A DNA stretch of 64,000 nt from Hemerocallis citrina (GCA_017893485.1 CM030366.1:49493896-49557895); one strand, 5' to 3'; counted from the stretch's first letter, positions 43,713 to 54,780 are shown. Numbers and translations: made by a program. Notes: generated from the letters alone by a model not told the origin.

Positions 43713-46077
43713 TAATGTCTAAGGGATTTTTATTCCCCAAACAATTACTAGAACCATTCCCAATTTATTCTGATGGCTAAACTACAATTTCTACTACCAT
43801 GCGGAAGATAATTTATATATATATAATTCTCATTTCCAAACCCAAAATCCTAATTTACTAGCAACTTGTAAAATCTCTCAGAAATTGATAATTTCTCATC
43901 TCTACCCTTCTCAACATCTTCTAATCCCCTTACCATAATACTCTTACTCAAAATAAAGTTACCACACTAAATTTTATACAAAAATAAAATCTAGGGTTTA
44001 CCTTTTCGAAATCCTTTCGAAAAACGAACTCCGCCATGACGTAGAGGACCCTTCAATTAGTCATCCCCTAGAACTAATTTGAAAATCATGGAGAAATTGG
44101 TCGGATTTGGGCGGGGCGAAGTTGAGGCCGAAATGGGTTCGGCCGGGTTTCCAGCGATCGGGAAAGAAAAAAAAGAAAAGAAAGGAAGGAGGAAAGAAGG
44201 GGTTTTGGGGAAAATTTATAAAATATAAATATAATAAAAATATTTTTAAGGGGATATTTACATATAAACCCCCATTCTCCAAAATATTTCAAATAAACCC
44301 CCAACTCTGACACTTTAAAAATACTAACAATACAATTTACATAAAATTGTCTCATAATAATCCTCCAAAAGTATAAAATAAAATAAATAATGTTTCTTCA
44401 CAAAAACACAACTCATACTCCAATATATCATTTACACCAATCCAACACAAATATCAAAACCAATATCAATATTTAAAATAAAACACGATAGGATATAACT
44501 TCAAAATAATTCTCACCACCATAAGACTATAAAAACGAATATTCTCAGTATTTTAAAATTCAAGGTGTTATATTTAATTTGTAGAGTTAGTTTAACTTCG
44601 GATTGTTTGACGGGTTGCAACAATATTTCAATGATGCGAATAACCTGTCATTGGATCGACAATGATTTATTTCTTCAAAAAAGAATCATATCGCTTGCCG
44701 CGTTGTCCTATTTCCATAGTGGCGTTGAAATAGTAAACCGTATTTTAGAAATTTGTGATGTTTTTTATATTCGCGATAAAATTATGTGTATTAGTTTTGA
44801 TAATGCATCAAATAATAATGCATCAATTAGTATTTTAAAATCCACATTAAACCCTCTATCTGACAATATTTTTCATGTTAGATGCGCATGTCATATTTTA
44901 AATTTATGTGTGCAAGATGGATTAAAAATATCCGATCCATATATAGTTAAAATTAAAAATTGTGTACATTTTATTGCATTAAGTGACACCGTATTACAAG
45001 AATGGAAAAATTGGTGTAGGATTTCAAATGTACCTTTAGAAAATTTGCAAAGGATGTCAAACACCGATGGAACTCTACTTTTGATTTACGACATGTTGTT
45101 ACCGAATATAAAGCATGTATAAATGTTTTCTTATCGCAAAAATTATGCCAAATTTTGAAATGACTCTCCCCGATTCGTTTTTTGCCGAATCTTTGTTGAA
45201 ATTTTTTGAACCTTTTAGAACCACAACTTTAAAATTATCAAAATCATATGAATCTATTTCTAGTAGCATTTTTATTTCAATAGTTACTATGATGAAAATT
45301 TTTAACGAAATGTTAAATGATGCTTATGTTGGTGATATTGTAAAACCTGCATACCAATTTTTTTTGAAGTATTTTAATCCTCTTTCTATATTGTTTTGTG
45401 TTGCTACCGTTATGGATCGATCTTCATATCAAATTAGAAGGTACGAAAAGTTTGATTGAAATATTTTTCCCATTACTTGAGGAGGATGTAGAAATAGAAA
45501 TTGATTGCGCTTCTTTTTTAGTTAAATTCGAATCTACATTAAATAACTTGTATGATTATTATGATAGATCTTTTGCTTCCAGTAGTACAACTTCTGTTGT
45601 TAGTTCTTCTTCTGCTACTTCCAAAGGTAAGGTTAAGAGTAAATTTGATGATAGAATATTTAATTTACTTGCACAAATTCAATGCAAAAAACCTTGGACT
45701 AATCAACCAAATTGATTAAATTGGTATAACCAATAAGATTCTGAGTCTTCTACTTCTCCACTAGATATTTTACAATGGTGGAAAGACCATGAACACTTAT
45801 AGTATTCATAAATATATGGTTAAAGATCTACTAACTCCTCCTGTCTCTACAGTTGCTTCTGAAAATGTATTTTCTTCAAGTGGCAGGGTTCTAACTGATT
45901 ATAGGAATCACTTGAAGTCCGACTCGTTAGAGATACTCGTTTGCACAGAAGAATGGATGAAGGCTGAAGATAGGACACAAGGAAAAGCATTATCTACGTC
46001 CACAAGTGGGAGCAACTCGCCAGTAGAAGAAGAACAACAATATCAATAGCAACCAAAATGAAGAATTCAAGATCAAC

Positions 46078-46998
46078 TAGGGGTGGGCATCGGTCGGTAT
46101 CCGACCTAATATAGATCATCCACCACCAATCTAAAGAAGATCGTTTTTTTAATTTTCTCATCCGCAACCAATCCGAACCTTAATTGGATCGGTTTCCATC
46201 CAAGTCGATTAAGCTCGGTTTGGAATGGATTGGATGGTTAGTTTGGCGTGCTACTTTTCACCTTCAACATCATTCATAATTTTGTTGAAATTTAAAAGAT
46301 CAACTTCAATCAAACTTAAGAAACAACCTACTATTTATTATTCAGAAATGAATTTAAAATGAAGATTCATAAAACCACAAGTTGTTAATGAATTTTGCAC
46401 TAATTGTTTGAGATGATGATGTTTAAATGAGTGAGATAAACTGCTTTTTCACTTGCATACTTCTATAATCTTAGTTTATTATCATAAAAGAAACATCAAT
46501 AACCATAGCTAATTGAATTTCAGGTGCAATAAAAAAAGATTTAGAAAATAATTTCTGCTTGACTTGATTAAAGTAACTACTAAATATTACATCAACTTTA
46601 TGATTCTATTAAGTTGGGTCACACTGTAAATCAAGCATTTCTCAACAACATAATACATAGGATTATGGAGAACCGAAACATATGTAGAACAACTGCTCGG
46701 TTTGTATTAAATAAATTAAAAAGACTGTTTGTATCTCAAGAAAAATGAGAAATGACTATTTGTATATTCAAGAAATTAAAGGAGAACTATATTTTTTATG
46801 GATTTATGCATAGAGGTATGGTCGGTTCGGTTTCATCGGTTATTTGAAAGCCTCATCCAACAACCGAACCGGTCCAATTGGTTATTGAAGATCAAGAACC
46901 GATCCAATCCAAACTCCAAATTGGTTCGATTAAAAACCGATCGGTTCGGGTTAAATTGGTTCGGATTGGTTGGTTCGGATAATAGTTGTTCACCCCTA
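46078..46998. mobile_element. hAT-type MITE of about 0.9 kb
   Basis: The ends are TAGGGGTGGGCA and, on the other strand, TAGGGGTGAACA. The perfect 8 bp TSD AGATCAAC is at 46070-46077 and 46999-47006. Subterminal regions repeat CGGTTCGG-like motifs. It has no transposase and sits just after the transposase stop in the host hAT. The 73-codon ORF at 46798 is not supported. Confidence 0.88.
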
Positions 46999-47556
46999 AG
47001 ATCAACAACAACAAATTGAAGACCATCAACTTGAAGACAATTGTAAATAGATAAAAAATTGTATTAAATCTTTGATTGATATTTCAAATTAGAAAAATTG
47101 AAGTAAATTGAAATTGTATATAAGAAATATGTTAGTGTATAAAACAAATTTGTGAAATCTTTATTTCTTATTAGAAATTGTGAAACTTGTATAACTTAAA
47201 ATCATATGAATAATATTTCAAAGTTTTTTGGCAATTTTACTCTTTCAATCTTATTATTATTATTACGATTTTTAATGTTTATTATTATTATCATTATTAT
47301 TTTAAGTTTAAAAAAAAACTATCCAAACGGGCCAACCCGCGACCCAACCCGAACCGACCAGGGTTGGACCCGAAAGGGTTCAGGGGTTGGGCGGGTCGCC
47401 ATTTCAGTTCTTCGACCCGGCTCGGCCCGGCCTGATTAAGCCTCCAGCCCGACTCGAACCCGCCCAAGTCAACCTCCAACCCGGGCGGGTCCGACCCGAC
47501 CCGTCCCGGTCGACCCGAATGCCAACCATACCTGGGGGGCCGGCCCTGGGAGGAAC

Positions 47557-47742
47557 TTAGGGAATTTGTTTAAACTGTAATATTCGAACTAGAACAACCA
47601 ATCCTCCAAAGGTCATTCATCTACGTTCAATCATGCAGGTGGAGTAATTCTGCATGCTTTGATTGGGGTCAAACCCTTAGTTGGCGCTAGGGGCTTGCAA
47701 GTCATTGCGACCGTCCAAATGGGCAGATACTTAAAGAGGGGG
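47557..47742. other. Short flank, possibly an exon remnant
   Basis: This belongs to the locus into which the hAT stack inserted. On the plus strand an open stretch at about 47634-47755 reads VILHALIGVKPLVGARGLQV and continues to the next insertion. It has protein-like composition, but no family was recognised. It may be a fragment of a host gene. Confidence 0.35.
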
Positions 47743-47751
47743 AGAATATTG

Positions 47752-48486
47752 GAATTTTTTGCCGTCATAGGCCACTTTTTGAAAATATTTGCTTTTTTGG
47801 GCCAGTTCCCCAACTATTAGCGCTTTTGGGCTACTTTGTGCCACGTCAGTAGCATCCGCTATTTCCAATAGCGACCTCTTCATTTCGAGGTCGCTAATGG
47901 GAATAGCGACCTATATTTTAATTTTTTTTAAATTTTTTGTTTGCCGTCGCTATTCCCACTAACGACCTTAGTATAATGAGATTAGTGAGCTTGAATGAAT
48001 GTATTGAGAAATTTAGCGATTCCTAAAGGGATTTTCCCAAAAAATTAAAACTGAGGTCACTATTGGGAATAGCGACCATAGTATACTCCTTGTTCTTTGT
48101 AAAATTTGCAAAATAGTCATACAACTAAGGCCTCTATTCCGAATAGCGACCTTAGTTTTAAAAATAAATTGATTTTCATTTTTCAGAGAGCAAAGCTCTC
48201 TAGATTTTGCTAAGTGTTAAAATACAGCTCATTAAAGGTCGTTAATCCCATCAGCGACCTCATTATACTAAGGTCGCTAGTGGGAATAACGACGGCAAAT
48301 AAAAAATCCAAAAAAAATTAAAACATAGGTCGCAATTTCCATTAGCGACCTTAAAATGAAGAGGCCGCTATTGAGAATAGCGGTCGTTGCTGATGTGGTG
48401 CTGGCTAGCCCAAAAACGCTAATAGTTGGGCAACTGATCTAAAATTGCAAATAGTTTCAAAAAGTGGCCTAATACGCAAAAAATTC
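47752..48486. mobile_element. Mutator-like MITE with long terminal inverted repeats
   Basis: The perfect 9 bp TSD AGAATATTG is at 47743-47751 and 48487-48495. Ends begin GAATTTTTTGC on both strands. The arms remain similar for several hundred bases (GGCCACTTTTTGAAA, CCCAACTATTAGCG). Inside each arm are smaller inverted repeats built from GGTCGCTATT and AATAGCGACC. The nearly whole-length fold-back structure and 9 bp TSD point to a non-autonomous Mutator-type element. No ORF is supported. Confidence 0.88.
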
Positions 48487-48495
48487 AGAATATTG

Positions 48496-48963
48496 ATAAG
48501 CTCCATTAGGGTAAGGGAAAGGAAACCACCACAACCTCACATTTAGCCCCTACAGTACACTCATCATAAATTATCAAAGTATCAAACAACTCTTCTGAAG
48601 GAGAAGTATCAACACAATTTGGTTCAGTTGATTTTATTTTAAATTTGGTTCAGTTGATTTTATTTTATTTTCCTTTTTCTTTTTTAACCGGCCCCTACAC
48701 TGTAATCATATCATGAATTATCTCAACTTTTCGGAAGGAAAAAGATCGAACAACTTGGCACGGTTGGTTCTGAGGATTGAGCAAAACATGAGGCCCATAA
48801 ATATTGCTTTCGGAACTAGTTCCAAATGTTTCAACATAAATCATGAATGGGATCAAAATATCAAAGGAGAGCAGTCAACTTCATCATAAATGAGCTATAG
48901 CCTGAGCCTAGGACCAACATAAACAAAGGTATGGGCATAGCCCTTCTTGCAAATTGTGGTCCT
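48496..48963. other. Non-coding stretch with a small tandem duplication
   Basis: AATTTGGTTCAGTTGATTTT occurs twice in tandem near 48618-48665. Nothing else recognisable was seen. Confidence 0.5.
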
Positions 48964-48966
48964 TTA

Positions 48967-49468
48967 GAGCATCTGTAATCGTTAGAGCATCTTCAGTGCA
49001 TCTGTAGCCGTCGGGTGACAAATTTTGAGTATTTAGAAAATAAAAATAGAAAAAATTAGTTTGCGCTGCAATCGTCAAAAGTCAAAATTTTGACTTTTGC
49101 AATTTTTAATTCTCAGACGAAAGATTATCTATCGTCCTAGCGATTTGTACAGGTAAATGAGAAAGAACGAAGTATTATATATCGTCTGTTGGAAGGAAAA
49201 AAAATATTTAAAAAAAAAAATATACGGGACGGGATATGATCTCCCGTCGGACGAAAATTTTTTTTCTTCTTAATTTCGAACGGACGGGAGATCATTTCCC
49301 GTCCGTCGAAAGGAAAATTATTTTTTAAATGAGCTGTGTACCGGAGTAAGGGTATATACGTAATTCTATAATTTAAGCTGTGTACCGGAGTAAGGGTATA
49401 TACGTAATTTTATAATTTAAGCTGTGTACCGAAGGGACGGTAGATAATCCCCCATCCCAACACACACG

Positions 49469-49499
<31 letters not shown>

Positions 49500-50627
49500 T
49501 TTAAATGGACGGTACATTGTTTACCGTCCCTTACCTTTTTTTTTAATTAACTGGTTGGACGGCATATAATCTCCCGCCTGTCGATGTGTCAGCCAAAATT
49601 TTGTAGGGACGATGTTTTATTTCCCATCTAACCTCTCCGATGAAAAATAATATATCGTCCGATCAATGAGACGAAAAATCATCTGTCGTTAGCTATATTT
49701 TGGCAAAAGGCAAATGTCGTCTCCCAAACATAGCCAACGACTGTTCATTCGAAACCCAATTTTTGGGTAAATGGCCAACGACTACAGCGCTATATGTTTT
49801 TCCCAAATTTTGAAACATTTGGGGAAATGGCCAACGGCTACAGATGCTCTGAGGAGCCAGATTTTGGGTATTTGGCACATAGAAATAGAAAAAATGAGTT
49901 TGAGTTGCAGTCATTTGAACCCAAATTTTGGGTTTTAATTTGAAAAATGAACGGTCGAGAAATGATTTATCATCTGATATTTTTTAATTTATCTTTAAAT
50001 TAAAAAACAACGGACGGGGAATCATTTCCCGTCCGTTGTATTTTAAAAAAAAATAATTTTTTTAAAAAATCCTAATTACTTCCTAAAAAACTATTAAATT
50101 AATCCTCATTAATTCTTAATTTTTAATTAATTACCATTTAGACCTAATTTTAACCTATAGAAATAATTATAGGGTGGTTGTATAGGATTTTAAAGGTGAG
50201 AAATGTATGGGATGGAGCTTCATCTCCTGTCCTTGCTCATTTCAATTATTTTTTTTACAAAAATGGAACGGGCAGGAAATCATTTTCCGTACGACCATTT
50301 TTTAATTAAAAAAAATACAAGGACGGGGAATCATCCCTCATCCGAGAATTATGCGCTTTTTGGGACGGTAAATCATTTACCTTTCGATGGGAAAAAATTA
50401 AAAAAAAAAGCGACGAAAGATGATCTAAGATGATCTTTCGTCCGATAGAACGGACGAAAAATCATCTTTCATTGGCTATTTTTTTCCAAATAGCTATTTT
50501 GTCTGCCAAATTCGGCAGACCACTGTTCATCTAAAACCCATTTTTTGGGTTTATAGCCAACGACTACAGTACCAAAATTTTCATTTTTTGGAAATTTAGG
50601 CAAAATAGCCAACGACTACAGATGCTC
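48967..50627. mobile_element. Compound MITE, two related copies head to tail, with palindrome arrays
   Basis: The left end is GAGCATCTGTAATCG (preceded by TTA), with a second start GAGCATCTTCAGTG at 48985. Right ends CTACAGATGCTC occur at 49838-49849 and 50616-50627, both followed by TGA. The two halves begin with similar text (TTTTGGGTATTTGGC and AAATAGAAAAAAT), so they are two copies of one family. Near-palindromes of about 21 bp with GACGG and CCGTC outer arms lie at about 49228, 49283, 49508, 50013 and, degenerate, 49558 and 50313. No transposase. Confidence 0.7.
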
Positions 50628-50759
50628 TGATTTAGGTAATTTTGAGGTTGTTGAATAATTATTACCATATATGCAAGGATGAATTGTCTCAGCAATAATG
50701 CTACATTTACAATTTTTTCTATAATATTTCTTTACAGGCATAGCTGACACAATACTATT
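50628..50759. other. Short flank of element C, nothing recognised
   Basis: AT-rich sequence between the compound MITE and the TSD of element C. Part of the probable host locus. Confidence 0.4.
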
Positions 50760-50764
50760 GAAAG

Positions 50765-51393
50765 TGATAATAATAAAAATTGCAGCAATCAGGACCGTAC
50801 GATTCCAATACAGATCTCAAAGCATTTACAAGTGGATTAATCATACGAGCATCTTTAACAGGTTTGGGCCTTCTCCAGACTCCTATACAAGACATGAGCC
50901 TCTTTTAAGTCCATAAAAAGTGACAGATTAGGTCCACTGAGAGAGACCTAGCTCATGAAGGTTGTTTGTCAAATCTCAAACAAGAGAGCGTATCTCTTGA
51001 GGAGGAGATTCGAATAGGAGATAAGGAATTAATAGTCGTTCTAAAGGATTTATATCAATCTTCTAACTGTTTCTCAGGCATATAAATACTCTCCCCCCTC
51101 TTCAGTTAGAATGTTATCAATAGTTTCTCTCTCAAACTCTCTTTCTCTTTTTGGTTTTGACTTGAGCATCGGAGGGTCTATGTCGGGGCCACCCTCGGTG
51201 TTTCAGGCTTTCTGCAGGTTCATCGGCCGCGTCAGCAACCGTCGAATCCAGATCACGGTGTACAATTAACTATCCAGATTCAATCTTAGGAGATCTAACT
51301 ACATTTTACCGCAAAGATCAAAGTCAGATTTTTAGTAGTTTCCATCAAATATTAACTCACTATCTGTTTGCTCCCACACCAAAATAAGCAGCA
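50765..51393 (+). repeat. Element C 5' LTR with TATA box
   Basis: It starts TGATAATAATAAAAATTGC and ends AAAATAAGCAGCA. TATAAATA at 51081-51088 is followed by a C-rich stretch, the likely promoter. It diverges clearly from the 3' LTR, so the element is older than element B. Confidence 0.9.
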
Positions 51394-51396
51394 AAA

Positions 51397-51418
51397 AATT
51401 GGCGTCGTCTGTAGGAAA
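51397..51418 (+). other. Primer binding site of element C
   Basis: ATTGGCGTCGTCTGTAGGAA follows the LTR after a few A residues, close to the element B site TTGGCACCGTCTGTGGGAA. Confidence 0.75.
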
Positions 51419-51441
51419 CTACTCAAATCTGAATTATCGCC

Positions 51442-53060
51442 ATGCCACTGAGACCGAGAGGTAAAGCAGTGGCCTTAAGCCATTGCACCAACTCTTTTCA
51501 TCAACCAGCTCCTCTTGTGGAAGATTCGATTCCTCCCCAACAGTCGCCCAGACAGCCTAGTTAAGCTCCTTTCAATAGAGAGGCACTGGTGGGCTCTCGA
51601 CAAAGCCATCATTAACAACACATTCTGCACGACCGTATCTCAGTTCATAAAGCTTCAACCGATTCAATGGCCTCGTAAGGCCCCCGGGGATCTAGAGATC
51701 TCCACAAAATCATCAGCGCTAGGCAATAAGGAACTGATCTACGAATCTGCTTGGACGAGAGGTGCACTCGCCCTGAACGTCTGGTAAACTGGAGAAGCCA
51801 CTCTTGTAGACAAAGATCAAGGCGTTCCTACTTTCATAGGGGATGTACTACAGAAAGAAGCCCGACTCGTGAGGGTTGAAAACTTCTTAAGCAGCACAAA
51901 GGGAAAGATGCCCCGGTCACTAGGGCCGAATTAGAAAAATTCAAGCTTGATATTCTCTGAGCTATCTAAGGTAGTCAAGATCTGGGCCAGCCCACCAAAG
52001 GCGAATCTGCCAACTCAACTGGATCCAAGGGGAAGGACGACCAAGTCCTTTGCTGTATCCAAGATGTAGAAGATCGTCTATAGCAGATGAAGAATGAGGG
52101 AAACTGCTCCAACAAGGCCTACCGCCTCAGTCGACTTCCTTTTAGCAAAACCATCCTCGATGCACCAATCCCAAAGGACTTCAGGGCTTCTCAATTCGAA
52201 TCATACGACAGAGAATTAGACCCGACTGAACACATCGAGAGTTTCAAGACCCCATGATGGTCTACAATGCCACTGATGCGCTCATGTGTCGAACATTCCC
52301 CGCAACACTGAAAGGATCTACAAGGAAATGGTACTCCCTCCTCACTCCGGATTCAATATTCTCCATCAACCAGCTCGAGGAGTTCTTCATAGCGCACTTC
52401 ATTACTAGCCGAAAGGCTAAAAAGACAAGTGCCTCCCTGTTGGAACTGAAGCAAAAGGAGGGGAATTGCTGCAGGACTTCATCAAACGCTTCACGAATGA
52501 GGCAAGGTCGATCTCCTCCTTAGACTATTCAGTGGCGACTGCAGCTTTCCGCCATAATATCGCGCATAAAGTGCTAAAAGTTTCTCTTGTGAAGAAGCCT
52601 CATAGAGATTTCACTGAGCTCCTAGAAAGGAGTGACAAATACATCACGGCTGAGGAAACTCTCAATCCACAAGCCAAAAATAGTCACCTTCTGGGAACAA
52701 ACGAAAGAATGCAAGCGAGGAAGTACCCAAGATGTTGCAGAAAGACAGCACAGGTCAACGCCGTCGTCCTCCAATACTCCGCTTCGACAAGTTCACTCCC
52801 CTGAATATGAGTGTGTCTGCCATCCTTATGGTAGTTGAAAATGATGGGATACTCCTTCATCCTCCCAAAATGATAACGAGTAGCAAATGAAGAGACGAAA
52901 ATGAGTGGTGTGCATTCCATAAGGACCATGGACACGGCACTGACGACTACTGAGCCCTTAAAGAAGAACTGGAGGCCCTAATTCGTAGGAGCTATCTATC
53001 CAAATTCGTTCAGAAAGAAAATAGCATCGAAAACCCTCTGCTCCGGGGGGGCAATAAGCA
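51442..53060 (+). pseudogene. Element C gag, degenerate
   Basis: An ATG at 51442 (MPLRPRGKAVALSH) begins a frame soon broken by stops. Recognisable gag blocks are TILDAPIPKDFRASQFE (about 52150), ALMCRTFPATLKGSTRKWYS (52254-52370), SASLLELKQKEG, and IKRFTNEARSISSLD (about 52475). The zinc-knuckle region near 52908 reads CAFHKDHGHGTDDY then a stop, so the last Cys of the motif in element B is Tyr here. Several frame changes separate the blocks. Confidence 0.85.
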
Positions 53061-53097
53061 TCAGGAGAGACCGTCCAAATCACAAGACTCTGAACAC

Positions 53098-53760
53098 ATG
53101 ACCATTCTCCACACAATTCATGGAGATCCAATGGGGGGAGATTCCAACTTATCCTGCAAAGCCTTGTTAAGGAAAGTTAATTCTGTACATAACACTCCAC
53201 CTGCAAAGAGTTTAGGCCTCTTTGTATCATTCTCTGATAAAGATCTCGAGGGCGTGAAAATGTCTCATTGCGGTGTACTAGTTATCAATTTATGCATGTC
53301 AAATCATGAGGTACAACGTATCCTCGTAGATAACGACAACTCCGTAAGCATCCTCTTCATGGCCGCATTTGATGCTCTAAAGCTCTCACGAGATCGACTC
53401 AAGCCAGTCAATTATATACTTCATGGCTTCTCAGGTGCACCCTTCCAAGTTGAAGGAATCATTACACTCGACGTGATCACAGGAAAAGCCCCATCAACTC
53501 TAACGAAAGCATTAGACTTCCTGGTAAGTCAACATCAAAGCCGCATGCAATGTCACATTTGGCCGCCCAGGCTTAGCAGCTTTCCATGCGGCTGCCTCTG
53601 CGTTTCACATGAAAATAAAGTTCCCAACAATAGCAGGTATAAGACAGGATGTGGGAAGCCAATAGACATCACGAGCATGCTACACTACTACCATAGGGGG
53701 CTGGGTCCTCCCCTTTAACGCCACCGAGTTACTACCGGAAAGCAATCACAGTAATACCGA
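53098..53760 (+). pseudogene. Element C protease region
   Basis: The 206-codon frame encodes HGDPMGGDSNLSCKALLRKV, SFSDKDLEGVKMSHC and HEVQRILVDNDNSVSILF, parallel to the element B protease. At the active site Asp-Asn is followed by Asp rather than Gly. Homology to element B continues to about the GGPVLSL equivalent and fades near 53760, where the pol deletion begins. Confidence 0.85.
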
Positions 53761-53999
53761 GTCTGTAGAAAGGTTCGAAGCTACTGCACTAGACAATCCT
53801 GTCGAGAACATCCAAATCAGTCAAATCTTCTCCTCCCAGGTCCAAATTCGTCATCATCAGAATATGATAATAATCCTAAATCCCCCTCCCGAAGCCACTC
53901 CACTATGTCAACAGGAAAAAACAATCATGCCTAAGCCCACTAGCATACTAGAATGTCTCCCATTCTCTCCACAAATCAAGGGGAAGCACACTCCAAAAT

Positions 54000-54130
54000 A
54001 AGCAAATCCAGGCAAGTTCTACCAAGTTGTTCGCCTACCGAATCACCAACTTGAAGACCCAGGGGGTAATGATATAACAGTAAGGACTTGGAATGAGCAA
54101 CATCTCTTGAAGTATAAACAGGGCATCTAA
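54000..54130 (+). pseudogene. Element C integrase C-terminal remnant
   Basis: In pieces the plus strand reads PGKFYQVVRLPNHQLEDPGG and then TVRTWNEQHLLKYKQGI before a stop at about 54127. This aligns with the integrase end of element B (RPGAYRLEDLEG, RTWNADHLLKY). It proves that the sequence between protease and here was deleted. Confidence 0.85.
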
Positions 54131-54409
54131 AACGTTCTCTTAGTAGTAGTAGAATTTTCTTATTTTTTAATAAAGGCCAGTCACTAGAGCAGTCATTTAG
54201 TTTATTTTTCCTTTCAATAAAGACCAGTTTCACTACCGGTAAACGCATGTAATAAAGGCTAGGCATTAGAGCAGCCCCTTAGTTTATTTCTCAATAAAAA
54301 TTAGCTAGTTTATTTCTTGACATTTTGTTCAATTTTATTCAAGCAAACAACGAGTTGAACGCCAAACTTACACATAAAATGGCACTAAAAACTCATTAAA
54401 AGCTTTCTA

Positions 54410-54780
54410 TAAGATGGATTTGGAGTCCATACCCACGGCTTGAAGTTACTCTAGTAATTTGCAGTAAAGCAAGTTAAGAGTTCGCTTCGCCGTTCAATCT
54501 GCTCCTGCAATCTGTTCGTGAGACGACAGATTCGGAGTCCATACCGATGGCTCGAAGTTACTCTACCAATTTGCAACACAGCAAATTCATAGTTCTCTTC
54601 GCCATTTGATCTACTCCTCCAAACCGTTAATAGTTAAACTAACAAGTTTGAAATCCATACCCATGACTCGAAGTACTCAAGCAAATGGCACTGAAGCAAA
54701 TTGAGAGTTTGCTTTGCCATTCGACCTGTCCCTGAAACTGTTTAAAATTCCTTAAAGACATATTAGAGATCCGAAATCGT
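54410..54780. repeat. About three diverged tandem copies of a roughly 117 bp unit
   Basis: Each unit has GGAGTCCATACC or GAAATCCATACCC, TGGCTCGAAGTTACTC, ATTTGCA, AGAGTT(C/T)GCTTCGCC and a pyrimidine-rich end. Units begin near 54417, 54530 and 54648. No gene is seen from 54131 to 54940. Confidence 0.7.

Larger units (their letters stand above)
40331..44572. mobile_element. 4.2 kb LTR-like element, probable solo LTR
   Basis: It starts TGTAACGCCCCAAAA and ends CAAGGTGTTATA (again a C to T change at the expected TTACA). The perfect 5 bp TSD TTTAA is at 40326-40330 and 44573-44577. The transposase reading resumes across it. No retrotransposon proteins are encoded. Sequence blocks shared with 28922-35515 place both in one family. 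The long size and TGTAACGCCCC start fit the LTR of a Tekay-like gypsy chromovirus, an inference to be tested. Small ORFs at 41406, 41896 and 43410 show no domains. Confidence 0.75.
39661..46051 (+). pseudogene. hAT transposase (BED finger, RNase H-like core, hAT dimerisation domain), broken
   Basis: The start ATG is at 39661 (MPRSRGSNRSQSGQD). A BED-type zinc finger follows near 39900-40050, with SDWHKFYN, CSKQYKFKRGDGTGTIKRH and H-x4-H. One expected Cys is not seen. After 40330 the gene is interrupted by the LTR-like element and resumes at 44578 with TCHWIDNDLFLQKRIISL, FDNASNNNAS and RCACHILNLCVQDGLK, typical of the catalytic core. It ends with the dimerisation region TPPVSTVASENVFSSSGRVL and LVCTEEWMK. 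In-frame stops near 39787, 39846 and 40074, plus frame changes near 45115 and 45460, show it is dead. The protein family cuts and pastes hAT elements. Confidence 0.92.
38787..47530 (+). mobile_element. hAT transposon with degenerate transposase gene
   Basis: The termini TAGGGATGGCAAACAGG and, on the other strand, TATGGTTGGCATTCGG form a short imperfect inverted repeat. The 8 bp TSD CCTGGGGG is exact at 38779-38786 and 47531-47538. Subterminal regions (38800-39060 and 47320-47530) are dense in GACCCG and CGGGTC motifs. The element carries a plus-strand transposase pseudogene. It has been hit by a 4.2 kb LTR-like element (40331-44572) and a hAT MITE (46078-46998). Without these the length is about 3.6 kb, normal for an autonomous hAT. 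Confidence 0.93.
38603..47548. mobile_element. Short hAT-type element, split by a larger hAT
   Basis: The left end CAGGTCGACC and the right end (other strand) CAGGGCCGGC are flanked by the perfect 8 bp TSD GGAGGAAC at 38595-38602 and 47549-47556. Without the inserted hAT (38787-47530 plus one TSD) the element is only about 194 bp. The right terminus GGCCGGCCCTG is typical of a plant hAT group. The terminal inverted repeat is weak, but the TSD is exact across almost 9 kb. Confidence 0.75.

Noticed and set aside
44061..44355. ORFs on both strands near the end of the LTR-like element
   Set aside because: Short, overlapping, with low-complexity runs (Phe and Lys) and no domain.
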